A stretch of DNA of 64,000 nt, taken from contig NZ_CP030059.1 of the NCBI RefSeq assembly GCF_015291745.1, positions 496,001 to 560,000 of the forward strand, in the 5' to 3' direction. The position numbers were made by a program, and so were the translations under genes. Position 1 is the stretch's first letter, and the number at the start of each line of letters is the position of its first letter. Under the pieces are notes generated by a model. It did not search any database. It saw only the letters and a program-made list of their open reading frames with translations, and was not told where the DNA came from. The stretch comes from Bradyrhizobium sp. CCBAU 53351 (GTDB lineage Bacteria > Pseudomonadota > Alphaproteobacteria > Rhizobiales > Xanthobacteraceae). Below, in pieces: positions 1 to 8,428 of the stretch.

Positions 1-1063
<1,063 letters not shown>

Positions 1064-1073
1064 CAGTTGCCGG

Positions 1074-1134
1074 CTCTGCAGCGCACCGCCGAAGAGGCGC
1101 TGCGCTGCGTCCGGGGCACGGATACAATGTGCCC
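1074..1134. repeat. Remnant of palindromic intergenic (REP-like) repeat flanking IS110
   Basis: The stretch ctctgcagcgc ... gcgctgcgctgcgtccgg resembles the uninterrupted repeat at 4249-4300 (tcccggccctgcgcagc ... gctgcagcgcgtccgggac). It lies directly against the IS right end, so the insertion took out the repeat's left part, which would be beyond the window edge. It sits downstream of the minus-strand gene ending at 1135. Confidence 0.6.
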
Positions 1135-2862
1135 TCACCCCCGCGCCATCGCCCGCTTCGCCACCGCCAATCCCATCAGCACGAAGGCCGACGTCACCTC
1201 CGGCCCGCCGACCAGAATCCGCGTCGGCGTCTTCATCTTGTTCCATTCATAGGCGCGGAACGGGCCGCGGCGGCCGCCTTCGCCAAGGCTCGCGACGATG
1301 ACGTTCAGCGCCGGCGCGAAGGCGCGCGGGTCGGCGCCGAGATGGCCGAGCGCGATCAGCGCCAGTGCGGCGTCGAACACGTTCATCTCCGCGGCCATCA
1401 GCTCGCCCTTGACGTAGGACAGCACGCGGTGACGGATGAAGTCGAAATCGCCGGCGGGATCGATCGCGGCCTGCGCCGAAAGCGGCAGCGCCAGGAAAGC
1501 CGCATAGCAGCGGCCGAAATAGGCGCTGTAGAGTTCCGGCAGGTAGTAGATGTGCGAGCGCGGATTGGAGAAGGCGCCGCTCGCGGCCAGCCGCTTCTGG
1601 AAGCCGATGATGCGATGCACCGTGGCGAGCCGCGACGGTGTCTCCAAAACCTTCCAGCGCGCCAGGTTGCGGAAGCTCACCTCGAGAATGTCGAGATTGA
1701 GCGTCGGGTCGAGATCGTTTCCGTAGGGACGCTCGCCCTTGAGGTTGTCGATCCAGGTCGCGACCCCGCCCTCATAGTCGATATTGTCGTTGAGCGGCAC
1801 GGTCACGCGCGGCGCGTTGACGCCGGCATGCACCTGATAGCCGGCATAGAAGTCGAGCAGCGGCTGGTCGATGATCGCATCGCGGCAGCCCGCCTGCGTC
1901 GCCGCCGAGATCGAGCAGGCCGTGGTGTCGCAATCCGGCACGTAGATGCCGAAGCCGAGATCCTGCTTGATCTGTGCGAAGTAGCGCGAGAACCGCGGAT
2001 GCGGCGCGGGCGCGAGTGCCGTGACGACGTTGAAGCGCGCGCCGTCGATGCCCTCGACCTCCTCGCGGCTGATGTTGACGCAGAAATCCACCATGTCGGC
2101 AATGGCGCGCTCCGCTGCGACCTTGTCGGCCGGCGAGGCCAGTCCGGTCTCGCCATAGCTCAGCAGCGCCTCGATGAAGAATGCGTCGTAATAGGCCGAG
2201 CGGTGCCGGATCTGCACCGGCTCCCACATCGGCTCGGCGATGCCGCGCCAGGGCGGGTTGACAACGGCGGCGGCCTTCGAGCGCGCGATGAAGACGCGGG
2301 CGAGGTTGAACAGCAGCGAAGAATTCTTGTAGCCTCGGGCATTGAGGCCGGTGAGCGCCATGATCAGTTCGCGGCCGCGGAAGTCGGGATCGCCGATCAG
2401 ATTGAAGGCGGCATAGGTCGGCAGAAAGCCGTGCTTGCGGTAGGAGCCGAGCAGATGCTGCGCGCAGTCGCGGATCACGCTGTCGATCTGCGCCGGCGGC
2501 GGGGCGGAGCCGGTGAACATCGCCGGCGGCGGCTTGGGGTGGTCGAGCGCGATGCTGTCGACGAGATCGGCGACCGGCTGGCCGACCGCCGCCCAGTCGG
2601 GTTCGGCCTCGTCGCGGGCGCGCGCCAGCGCCTGCCGCAGCGCCGTCAGCCTGGCCTCGTCGCGCAGCTCGGGCAGGCCGGCGCGCCGCAGCAGCACCCG
2701 CAGCGCGGGATTGCCGAGCGCAGTCTTGTAGAACTTGGCGAGATGCGGATCGCCGCTGGCCGGGCCTGACAGGATGGGATCGCAGACATCGTAAAGCGAG
2801 GGGCCGTCCTTCGGCGCCAGCAGCGCCCGGCAGGCGGCGCCGGCAAAATATTGAAAGCTCAT
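1135..2862 (-). CDS. Conserved hypothetical protein, 575 aa, unknown function
   Basis: I do not recognise this family. The frame is 575 codons with strongly alphaproteobacterial codon use and no low-complexity shadow character. The protein has no obvious signal peptide or transmembrane segment. It is rich in aromatic and alpha-helical stretches (for example RHRSAYYDAFFIEALLSYGE and PRSHIYYLPELYSAYFGRCY) that recall helical-repeat or alpha/alpha-barrel proteins, with several cysteines around residues 305-322 (PDCDTTACSIS, QAGCRDA). The start is the first ATG; no strong Shine-Dalgarno is visible (ccgagtatttc before ATG). It stands alone, and its 3' end runs into the repeat beside the IS. Confidence applies to it being a gene, not to any role. 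Confidence 0.85.
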   Translation of the reverse strand: MSFQYFAGAACRALLAPKDGPSLYDVCDPILSGPASGDPHLAKFYKTALGNPALRVLLRRAGLPELRDEARLTALRQALARARDEAEPDWAAVGQPVADLVDSIALDHPKPPPAMFTGSAPPPAQIDSVIRDCAQHLLGSYRKHGFLPTYAAFNLIGDPDFRGRELIMALTGLNARGYKNSSLLFNLARVFIARSKAAAVVNPPWRGIAEPMWEPVQIRHRSAYYDAFFIEALLSYGETGLASPADKVAAERAIADMVDFCVNISREEVEGIDGARFNVVTALAPAPHPRFSRYFAQIKQDLGFGIYVPDCDTTACSISAATQAGCRDAIIDQPLLDFYAGYQVHAGVNAPRVTVPLNDNIDYEGGVATWIDNLKGERPYGNDLDPTLNLDILEVSFRNLARWKVLETPSRLATVHRIIGFQKRLAASGAFSNPRSHIYYLPELYSAYFGRCYAAFLALPLSAQAAIDPAGDFDFIRHRVLSYVKGELMAAEMNVFDAALALIALGHLGADPRAFAPALNVIVASLGEGGRRGPFRAYEWNKMKTPTRILVGGPEVTSAFVLMGLAVAKRAMARG

Positions 2863-2984
2863 GAAATACTCGGTCGCGGGGACTTCGGCAGGGTTAGGCC
2901 AGGGGCCGGCCGGCGCGCTCCCAGCCCCGCGCCACCCCCATGCAAGTCGTTGAAAAGGCTACCCGGATTCGCAGGAAATACAAA

Positions 2985-3000
2985 TGTGACAGAGGTCACG
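2985..3000. promoter_or_regulatory. CRP-like palindrome TGTGA-N6-TCACG in a 433-bp intergenic region
   Basis: TGTGA CAGAGG TCACG matches the CRP consensus TGTGA-N6-TCACA at 9 of 10 positions. It lies in the gap 2863-3295 between the divergent 575-aa hypothetical gene and the caspase-like gene, 123 bp upstream of the former's start. The rest of the gap is comparatively AT-richer around 3060-3130 (probable promoter region for the gene at 3296) and contains no other gene that I can support. Confidence 0.4.
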
Positions 3001-3295
3001 GAAAAGCCGGCGGAAGGGCTGCATTTTGAGGGCCCCGGATGATACGGGGAAACACGGAAATGCAGAAATCTGGAGAAGAAAATTATCCAGCGTCTTCAGA
3101 AGCTTAAATCAAATTTTGGGCAATCTATTGCCGGGGCCCCTATATCCGGTTAAAGGTTTGTTTGGTGCGGCGCCGCAAATTGCGCGCAATTCGGGGGCAC
3201 ATCCCCGGCCGATCCCTCAAACCTAAAGACGCTATCGCGCTACTCAAACAGTGTGCGCGCGCTTGGCTGGTCTTTGGCACAGGAACCGAACCGAG

Positions 3296-4144
3296 ATGAA
3301 CGTAAAGCAGCTCGACCTTTCCCGACGCACCATCGCGGTGGCCGCAGCCCTGATCGGCTCGGTCTCGCTGGTGATCGGCGCCCATGCTGCTCTCAACATG
3401 CGTGCGATCGATGCCGCCAAGGCCGTCTCGACCGACCAGATCACCGGCTCGATCGGCCAGTCCTCGCGCCTCGCCCTCGTCATCGGCAATGGACATTATC
3501 CCGACGCCAGCGCGCCGCTGACGCAGTCGATCAACGACGCCCGCGCGCTGTCCTCGTCCCTGCGCAAGAACGGCTTTGACGTCGACATGGTGGAAGACGC
3601 GACCCGGGACGACATGGTTCGTGCCGTGAGCCGCCTCAAGTCCCGGATCAAGCGCGACACCGTCGTCATGCTGTTCTTCGGCGGCTATGGCGTGCAGGCG
3701 GGACGCGAGAGCTACATGCTGCCGGTCGATGCCGCGATCTGGAAGGAAAGCGACGTGCGCCGCCAGGGCGTCTCGATCGACGGCGTGCTCGACATGATGA
3801 AGGAGCAGGGCGCCAAGGCCAAGCTCGTCGTCGTCGACGCCTCCCGCCGTAACCCCTACGAGCGCCGCTTCCGCTCCTACAGCCACGGTCTCGCGCCGAT
3901 CAGCGCGTCCGACAATGCGCTGATCCTCTCCTCGGCCTCGCCCGGCAAGGTTGTGGACGACGGCAAGGGCGAGCACAGCGTGCTGGTCAGCGAGTTCCTC
4001 AACAACCTCAATTCCAAGGGCAGCGCCGAAAGCGTCTTCAACAAGACCCGCCTCGCCGTCTCCCGCGCCAGCGAAGGCGATCAGGTCCCGACCGTCTCCT
4101 CCTCGCTGCTCGAAGACGTCCATTTCGGCGAAGCCGGCGGCTAG
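3296..4144 (+). CDS. Caspase-like (C14 fold) protein lacking the catalytic His/Cys dyad
   Basis: The protein has 282 aa. An N-terminal hydrophobic segment (residues 12-32) suggests a signal anchor or signal peptide, followed by a caspase-like p20 domain starting at RLALVIGNGHY. The position that normally carries the catalytic His in a GHG motif reads FFGGYGVQ (Tyr), and the Cys-containing DACR motif reads DASR (Ser), so both catalytic residues are replaced. The sequence after it (RRNPYERRFRSYSHGLAP) is closely matched by the protein at 33896-35422. It is probably a pseudo-enzyme with a binding or scaffolding role. The start was chosen at the ATG preceded by AGGA at 11 nt; an upstream in-frame ATG at 3251 lacks support. 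Confidence 0.88.
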   Translation: MNVKQLDLSRRTIAVAAALIGSVSLVIGAHAALNMRAIDAAKAVSTDQITGSIGQSSRLALVIGNGHYPDASAPLTQSINDARALSSSLRKNGFDVDMVEDATRDDMVRAVSRLKSRIKRDTVVMLFFGGYGVQAGRESYMLPVDAAIWKESDVRRQGVSIDGVLDMMKEQGAKAKLVVVDASRRNPYERRFRSYSHGLAPISASDNALILSSASPGKVVDDGKGEHSVLVSEFLNNLNSKGSAESVFNKTRLAVSRASEGDQVPTVSSSLLEDVHFGEAGG

Positions 4145-4171
4145 TTTCCTTAGATCTTGAGACGTCTCGTG

Positions 4172-4240
4172 CCCCGGACGCGGCGCATCATGCAATGATG
4201 CGACGCTGAGCCGGGGTTCATTATTTTGGGTGTTTTTTTG
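4172..4240 (+). terminator. Probable intrinsic terminator after the caspase-like gene
   Basis: A nested hairpin is formed by ccccgg (4172-4177) with ccgggg (4211-4216) and, inside it, cgcatcat (4184-4191) with atgatgcg (4195-4202) around a 3-nt loop. T-rich sequence follows (ttcattatttt, then seven T at 4233-4239). It lies 28 bp after the stop codon. Confidence 0.6.
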
Positions 4241-4245
4241 CGGCG

Positions 4246-4305
4246 ACATGGGTCCCGGCCCTGCGCAGCAGCGTTACACGCTGCAGCGCGTCCGGGACAC
4301 GAGAG
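4246..4305. repeat. REP-like palindromic repeat with a vacant IS110 target motif
   Basis: From 4249 it reads tgggtcccggccctg, then gcgcagc ... gctgcagcgcgtccgggac, a palindrome framed by tcccgg and ccggga. The same frame flanks the IS110 insertions, and TGGGTCC is the motif carried in the IS bridge-RNA guide. It sits between a convergent gene pair (ends 4144 and 4317). Confidence 0.65.
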
Positions 4306-4316
4306 TTGTCGAGAGA

Positions 4317-5207
4317 CTACTTCGCCGCTTCCGCGGCCATCACCGGGCGCACCGGATCGCCTTCACGCAGCAGCGCGCCGGCGCGGGCGACGACGACGTC
4401 GCCTTCGTTGAGGCCGTCGCGGACCTCGATATTGCCGCCCGACATCAGGCCGACCTCGACGCGCTTGGTCTCGACGCGGTTGCGGCGGATCACCTGAACC
4501 ACAGTGCCGGCCGAGGAATATTGCACTGATGTCAGCGGCACCGCGACGTTGCAGCTCTGTCCGGTCTTGATCAGCGCGCGGCCGCTCGCCTTCAGCAGCA
4601 ACCGCTTCTGCGAGGAAATTCCGATATAGACCATGCCCTGCTGGATGTTGGGCTCGACGGTCGGGCCGATGCGGCGCACCTTGCCCTCGATGTCGCCGGC
4701 CCCCGCGATCCGCACCGTCGCCGGCTGGTTGACGGCGAGCTTGCGCACATCGGTGGTCGCCACGAGGCCGACGAGATCGTATTCGCTGCGCGCCACGATC
4801 GTGAACAGCGCCTCGCCCTTGGCCGAGGCGAAATTGCCGATCTGGGCGGTCGACGTCGCGATCACGCCCGCCACGGGCGCGGTGACCTGCAGCGTGCCGC
4901 CCTCGGGCAGCGCCAGCCGCGCCAGCACCTGGCCGGCGGTGGTGGTGTCGCCTGCTTCCGCCAGCACGTCCGTGACCTTCAGGCCCGGGCGCTCGGGCCG
5001 CACCGAGGTTTCCTCCCGCGCGATGATCGTGCCGGTGGCTTCGACGATGTCGGAGAAGCAGGATTTTGCGACCTTCAGCACCGTGACCGCCGGCCCCTTG
5101 GGCGCCTCGTCATCGGCGGCTCTGGCCGGAGATTGACCGAGGATCAGCACCCCGGCGACGGCTGCGGGACACAGGCTTCGAACAACGGCACGGGGCAAAT
5201 GACGCAT
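4317..5207 (-). CDS. RND efflux periplasmic adaptor subunit (HlyD/MFP family), orphan
   Basis: The protein has 296 aa from the chosen start, beginning with a typical signal peptide ending at SPARA-A. It has a biotinyl-lipoyl-like segment around residues 60-150 (GLKVTDVLAEAGDTTTAGQVLARL), then beta-barrel and membrane-proximal regions ending in the family-typical VEVGLMSGGNIEVRDGLNEGD. It shares a KSCFSDIVEATG segment with the adaptor at 31976-32905 (NACFSDLVRVTG), so the two are paralogues. No inner-membrane RND pump is adjacent, so it may act with a pump encoded elsewhere. A longer frame extends upstream to 5345, but the signal peptide decides for the start at 5207. Confidence 0.88.
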   Translation of the reverse strand: MRHLPRAVVRSLCPAAVAGVLILGQSPARAADDEAPKGPAVTVLKVAKSCFSDIVEATGTIIAREETSVRPERPGLKVTDVLAEAGDTTTAGQVLARLALPEGGTLQVTAPVAGVIATSTAQIGNFASAKGEALFTIVARSEYDLVGLVATTDVRKLAVNQPATVRIAGAGDIEGKVRRIGPTVEPNIQQGMVYIGISSQKRLLLKASGRALIKTGQSCNVAVPLTSVQYSSAGTVVQVIRRNRVETKRVEVGLMSGGNIEVRDGLNEGDVVVARAGALLREGDPVRPVMAAEAAK

Positions 5208-5496
5208 CGGAAATTCCACGGGTTCTATGCCTCCCATCGATAGCAGATGGCGGGGGCGCGGACTACGGCGGCATGGCCCCGAAAGGGAGGCCGCGCCGAC
5301 GCGGGCCATCTTGGCAAGTCTTTGATTAGTCGCGTGATTGGACAACAGGTTCGCTTCTTATGAGCGATGCGTTGCGAACCGACCTACTCCCAAAGTGCGG
5401 ACTATCACGGTCTTCTCAGCTGCCAGAGCCGCCTGTATGGAACTAAGATGGGGTGACGCGGTATCGCGGCCGCACGGCTCATGGTCGAGAGGCGGG

Positions 5497-6120
5497 ATGC
5501 AACGGTTCGTTTGCGAGCAGAATATCGTTCATTTCGAGCGGCTGCTCAATGAAGCGGCCGATCCGACGGTGCAGAACACCGTGCGCGCGCTGCTGGCCTC
5601 GGCGAAGCGCCAATTGGCGTTGCTGAACTCGGCGGCGTCAGGAGCCGACGCGACGCCGCTTGAACAGCGCCGGCGGCAGCATGGCGACGCCGAGTTGATC
5701 CGCAGGCAATTCCAGCCCGAATTCGAGGCGTCACCGCATCCCTATATGCTGCTGGACCCAGGGCCGGGCCTGTTGATCGTCGACGTCAACGACGCCTATG
5801 CGGCCGCGACCTTGACCGGCCGGGCCGACATCGTCGGCCGGTCGCTGTTCGAGATATTTCCTGACAATCCCGACGATCCGCTCGCCGATGGCGTCAGCAA
5901 CCTCTACGGCAGCCTGAGGATCGTCGGTGAAACCGGGCAGGCGCATGCCATGGCGGTCCAGCGCTACGACATCCGCGATCCCGACGGGGTCTTCGTCGAG
6001 CGCCATTGGCAGCCGATCAACTCGCCGATCCACGATGCGGCAGGCCATCTGGTCTACCTGCTGCACCACGTCGAGGACGTCACGGCGCAAGTCACCGGGC
6101 AAGTCACCGGGCGGCCGTAA
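5497..6120 (+). CDS. PAS-domain protein, small single-domain type
   Basis: The protein has 207 aa. The N-terminal helical segment (VCEQNIVHFERLLNEA...) is followed by a PAS domain from about residue 75 (FEASPHPYMLLDPGPGLLIVD ... NDAYAAATLTGRADIVGRSLFEIFPDNP) ending at a DVTAQV linker. Such linkers usually lead to a kinase or effector domain, but none follows, so the protein is a stand-alone sensor or a partner of a kinase elsewhere. The start at 5497 is supported by GAGAGGCGGG directly upstream; the frame is open further upstream to 5338 without a good ribosome site. The C-terminus has a short near-repeat (AQVTGQVTGRP). Confidence 0.8.
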   Translation: MQRFVCEQNIVHFERLLNEAADPTVQNTVRALLASAKRQLALLNSAASGADATPLEQRRRQHGDAELIRRQFQPEFEASPHPYMLLDPGPGLLIVDVNDAYAAATLTGRADIVGRSLFEIFPDNPDDPLADGVSNLYGSLRIVGETGQAHAMAVQRYDIRDPDGVFVERHWQPINSPIHDAAGHLVYLLHHVEDVTAQVTGQVTGRP

Positions 6121-6126
6121 AGCCTC

Positions 6127-6297
6127 TCAGCCGCGGCGGTTGCCCGCCAGCTTGCCGCTGGCCCGCTCGATCAGATGCAGCCGCGTGCAGGCCGGACAGG
6201 ACACCGATACATGCGTGCGGTCGGTCGGCTCGTCATTGAGCCGATGCTGCACGTTCATGCCGGTCTGCGGGCACTTGAAGACGATCTGACGGTCCAT
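6127..6297 (-). CDS. Small zinc-ribbon-like protein, 56 aa
   Basis: An ATG at 6297 opens a 56-codon frame ending at TGA 6127. It encodes two metal-ligand-like knuckles: KCPQTGMNVQ near the N-terminus and VSCPACTRLH near residue 34. The C-terminus is basic (ERASGKLAGNRRG). CPxTG and CPAC spacing suggests a small zinc ribbon. It lies tail to tail with the PAS gene, 6 bp apart. No function is assigned. Confidence 0.65.
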   Translation of the reverse strand: MDRQIVFKCPQTGMNVQHRLNDEPTDRTHVSVSCPACTRLHLIERASGKLAGNRRG

Positions 6298-6367
6298 GAC
6301 CGCTGATATGACAATAAGTCGCGCCTTCCGAAATTACGGATGTTTACGTAGGCCGGCCCGGCCCCCC

Positions 6368-7489
6368 TCACGGCAGGGTCAGGAACTCCACCCAGTTCGG
6401 CTTCTTGCCGGTCGGATAGGATTTCAGCTTGGCCAGCGCGCCGCTGCTCTGGTCGATCGCGTACACCGTCATGCTGTCGGAGAGCTCGCCGACTGCGGCG
6501 AGGTAGCGCCCCGAGGGATCGACCTGGAAGCCGCGCGGCTGCTTCTCGGTCGGCACGCTGCCGATCGTGGTCAGCTTGCCGCTTGATACGTCGACCTTGT
6601 AGGCCGTGAGCGTGCTGGTGGTGCGCTCGGAGGCGTAGAGAAAGCGGCCGTCCGGGGTGATGTGGATGTCGGCGGCCCAGGGCTTTCCTGAAAAGCCTTC
6701 CGGCAGCGCGGTGGTGCGCTGGATCTCGTCCCAGGCGCCGCTCCTGGCTTCATAGGTGAATGCCGCGACGTCGCCGTTCAGCTCGTGCAGGAGATAGACG
6801 AACTTGCCATTGGGGTGGAACACGAAGTGCCGCGGCCCCGATTTCTCCGGCACCTTGTGGGCCGGCGGATCGCTCGGCGTCAGCGTGCCCGTGGTGGCAT
6901 CGAACGCGAAGGCCAGCACCTGGTCGGAGCCGAGATTGGTCGCGAACACGAAGCGGTTGTCGGGCGAGGGCAGGAAAGCGTGCGCGTTCAGCCCGGTCGG
7001 GATCACCTGCTTCGGCTCGCCGGCGACGCCGTTCGCGTTCAACGGATTCAGCGCGACCTTGTTGCCGCCATAGGAGGCGCTGAACAGGAACTTGCCGCTG
7101 TGGTCGACGGCGATATTGGCCATGCTGTCGGCCAGCGGTCCGTTGCCGGCAGGGCTGAGCTGGCCCGTCCTGGGATCGATCGCAAAGCTCACGGCCTGAT
7201 AGGGCTGCGAGCGCACGCCGGCAATCAGCACGCGGTGATCGGGCGTGATCGCGAGCGGCGTCGAGGAGCCGGGCTTGTCGACGCCCGTGAAGGCGGCCGT
7301 CTGCACCGGACTCATCTCGCCGCTCTCGGTCATCTTGAACACGCTGATGTCGTTGCTGTCGGCGTTGCCGACATAGGCGAAGGTGTCGGCCATGCCGGCG
7401 CGGACTCCAGAAATGAGAGTGAGGGCAGCGAACAGGGTGGTGGCGATCGCAGCGCGTGGCGATGCGCTGCGTCGGGTCGGTCTCGACAT
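6368..7489 (-). CDS. Periplasmic lactonase-type seven-bladed beta-propeller protein (6-phosphogluconolactonase-like)
   Basis: The protein has 373 aa with a signal peptide (hydrophobic ATTLFAALTLISGVRAG, then MADTFAYVGNADSNDISVF). Repeated blade motifs follow, such as DHSGKFLFSASYGGN, SPDNRFVFATNLGSD, HPNGKFVYLLHELNG and TPDGRFLYASERTTS, the pattern of the lactonase_7-bladed family (Pgl type). Cytosolic Pgl hydrolyses 6-phosphogluconolactone, but export to the periplasm makes another sugar lactone or a binding role more likely. The ATG at 7489 has a perfect AGGAGG upstream; the frame continues upstream to 7702 without support. It is apparently monocistronic. Confidence 0.9.
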   Translation of the reverse strand: MSRPTRRSASPRAAIATTLFAALTLISGVRAGMADTFAYVGNADSNDISVFKMTESGEMSPVQTAAFTGVDKPGSSTPLAITPDHRVLIAGVRSQPYQAVSFAIDPRTGQLSPAGNGPLADSMANIAVDHSGKFLFSASYGGNKVALNPLNANGVAGEPKQVIPTGLNAHAFLPSPDNRFVFATNLGSDQVLAFAFDATTGTLTPSDPPAHKVPEKSGPRHFVFHPNGKFVYLLHELNGDVAAFTYEARSGAWDEIQRTTALPEGFSGKPWAADIHITPDGRFLYASERTTSTLTAYKVDVSSGKLTTIGSVPTEKQPRGFQVDPSGRYLAAVGELSDSMTVYAIDQSSGALAKLKSYPTGKKPNWVEFLTLP

Positions 7490-7616
7490 GGGCTCCTCCT
7501 GAAGGCCGCGGCGCGGCATTGCCGTTTTGCCGACGAGGATAGCGGGCGGCGCACCGCCGCACCAAATTCCAATGGGGATCGATCGATGCCGAAATCGCAT
7601 CGGTCGCCGCCGACGG

Positions 7617-7748
7617 CTACCGCATCGCCGCGGTGCGCGAGGGCAGATGCGGGCCGGACGGATGCGCGGGCGGTCCGAGCACGGTCCAGACGACGACCGC
7701 AACCAGCGCTGAGGTCAGGATGGTCCAGGCGATGAGCCGTTTCCGCAT
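7617..7748 (-). CDS. Possible small single-pass membrane protein, 43 aa
   Basis: The frame from ATG 7748 gives MRKRLIAWTILTSALVAVVV then a short proline-rich tail. A basic N-terminus before a hydrophobic helix is the usual form of a small membrane protein. The frame is open upstream to 8243, but that part is arginine-rich and not protein-like. No clear Shine-Dalgarno is visible, and conservation cannot be judged here. Confidence 0.4.
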   Translation of the reverse strand: MRKRLIAWTILTSALVAVVVWTVLGPPAHPSGPHLPSRTAAMR

Positions 7749-7924
7749 CTGGTCGAATCCGTCGGCGTCATGGAAAGTCAGGGCATTTCGATCGTGCACT
7801 GCAAACCGCGGCAATCCTATGATCTCGTTCACAGTCGAAATTGGCCGGCGCAATGCGAACCAAAGCCGCGCCCGCGCATTGAAGGCGCATGCCCCGCGAA
7901 AACGATCTCGAAGGTAAGCCCGAC

Positions 7925-8065
7925 ATGGGAGGCAAGCATGGCGGTCAGGCCGGCCTGCCCAAGTCGCCACCGCGCCCGCAGCAGGGCGAGCGCGATGAGG
8001 ACGTCGTGGCAAAGCGCCACACCGGCCAAACCGATCAGGCGCCGCCACCGACCAAATCCAAATAG
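7925..8065 (+). CDS. Possible small hydrophilic protein, 46 aa
   Basis: ATG 7925 opens a 46-codon frame with a charged, disordered-looking product (MGGKHGGQAGLPKSPPRPQQ then acidic and basic residues, ending PPPTKSK). The upstream gaaggtaag could serve as a ribosome site. Codon use looks coding-like, but nothing identifies a family. It overlaps no other supported gene. Confidence 0.42.
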   Translation: MGGKHGGQAGLPKSPPRPQQGERDEDVVAKRHTGQTDQAPPPTKSK

Positions 8066-8168
8066 CCCTTGCCGCGCGGTCGTGCCGCGCCCCGCGTCGG
8101 GAACGGCAGCACCGCGTTGCCGTTACCCCGGTCCCGCGGGCGGGTGAGATGAAGATGGAGGCTGGCTC

Positions 8169-8291
8169 GTGTTTTGGATTTATTGGGACACCGCCTGGTC
8201 GCTGATCATCAGCGGCATTTGGGTCGCCACCATCGTCAGCCATCCCGACGCCGAGTTCGTCGAAGTGCAGGCCGCCAGACGGCAGATGTGA
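8169..8291 (+). CDS. Possible small membrane protein, 40 aa, GTG start
   Basis: A GTG at 8169, 9 nt after GATGGAGG, opens a 40-codon frame: FWIYWDTAWSLIISGIWVAT, then VSHPDAEFVEVQAARRQM. A tryptophan-rich hydrophobic helix with a short charged tail is protein-like. The surrounding 7750-8428 region contains only such very small frames, and no larger gene is supported there. Confidence 0.4.
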   Translation: MFWIYWDTAWSLIISGIWVATIVSHPDAEFVEVQAARRQM

Positions 8292-8428
8292 GCCACCCCT
8301 GCTCGCGGCGCTCGGCGCGGTTCGGATTTTTCCAAGGCAGCCGAGGACGCAAGTGACATCAGCGCGGAGAGCCAGTGATCGTCGTCGAGGCAGAGCAGAT
8401 CAAGATCGCTTGTCTGCCGTCGCCGATT

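Noticed and set aside
1129..2769. A 546-codon plus-strand frame overlapping the 575-aa hypothetical gene
   Set aside because: Of the two strands the minus frame has normal amino-acid composition; the plus frame is Arg/Asp/Val-rich and looks like its shadow.
3296..4144. Active metacaspase/orthocaspase
   Set aside because: Both catalytic residues are replaced (Tyr for His, Ser for Cys).
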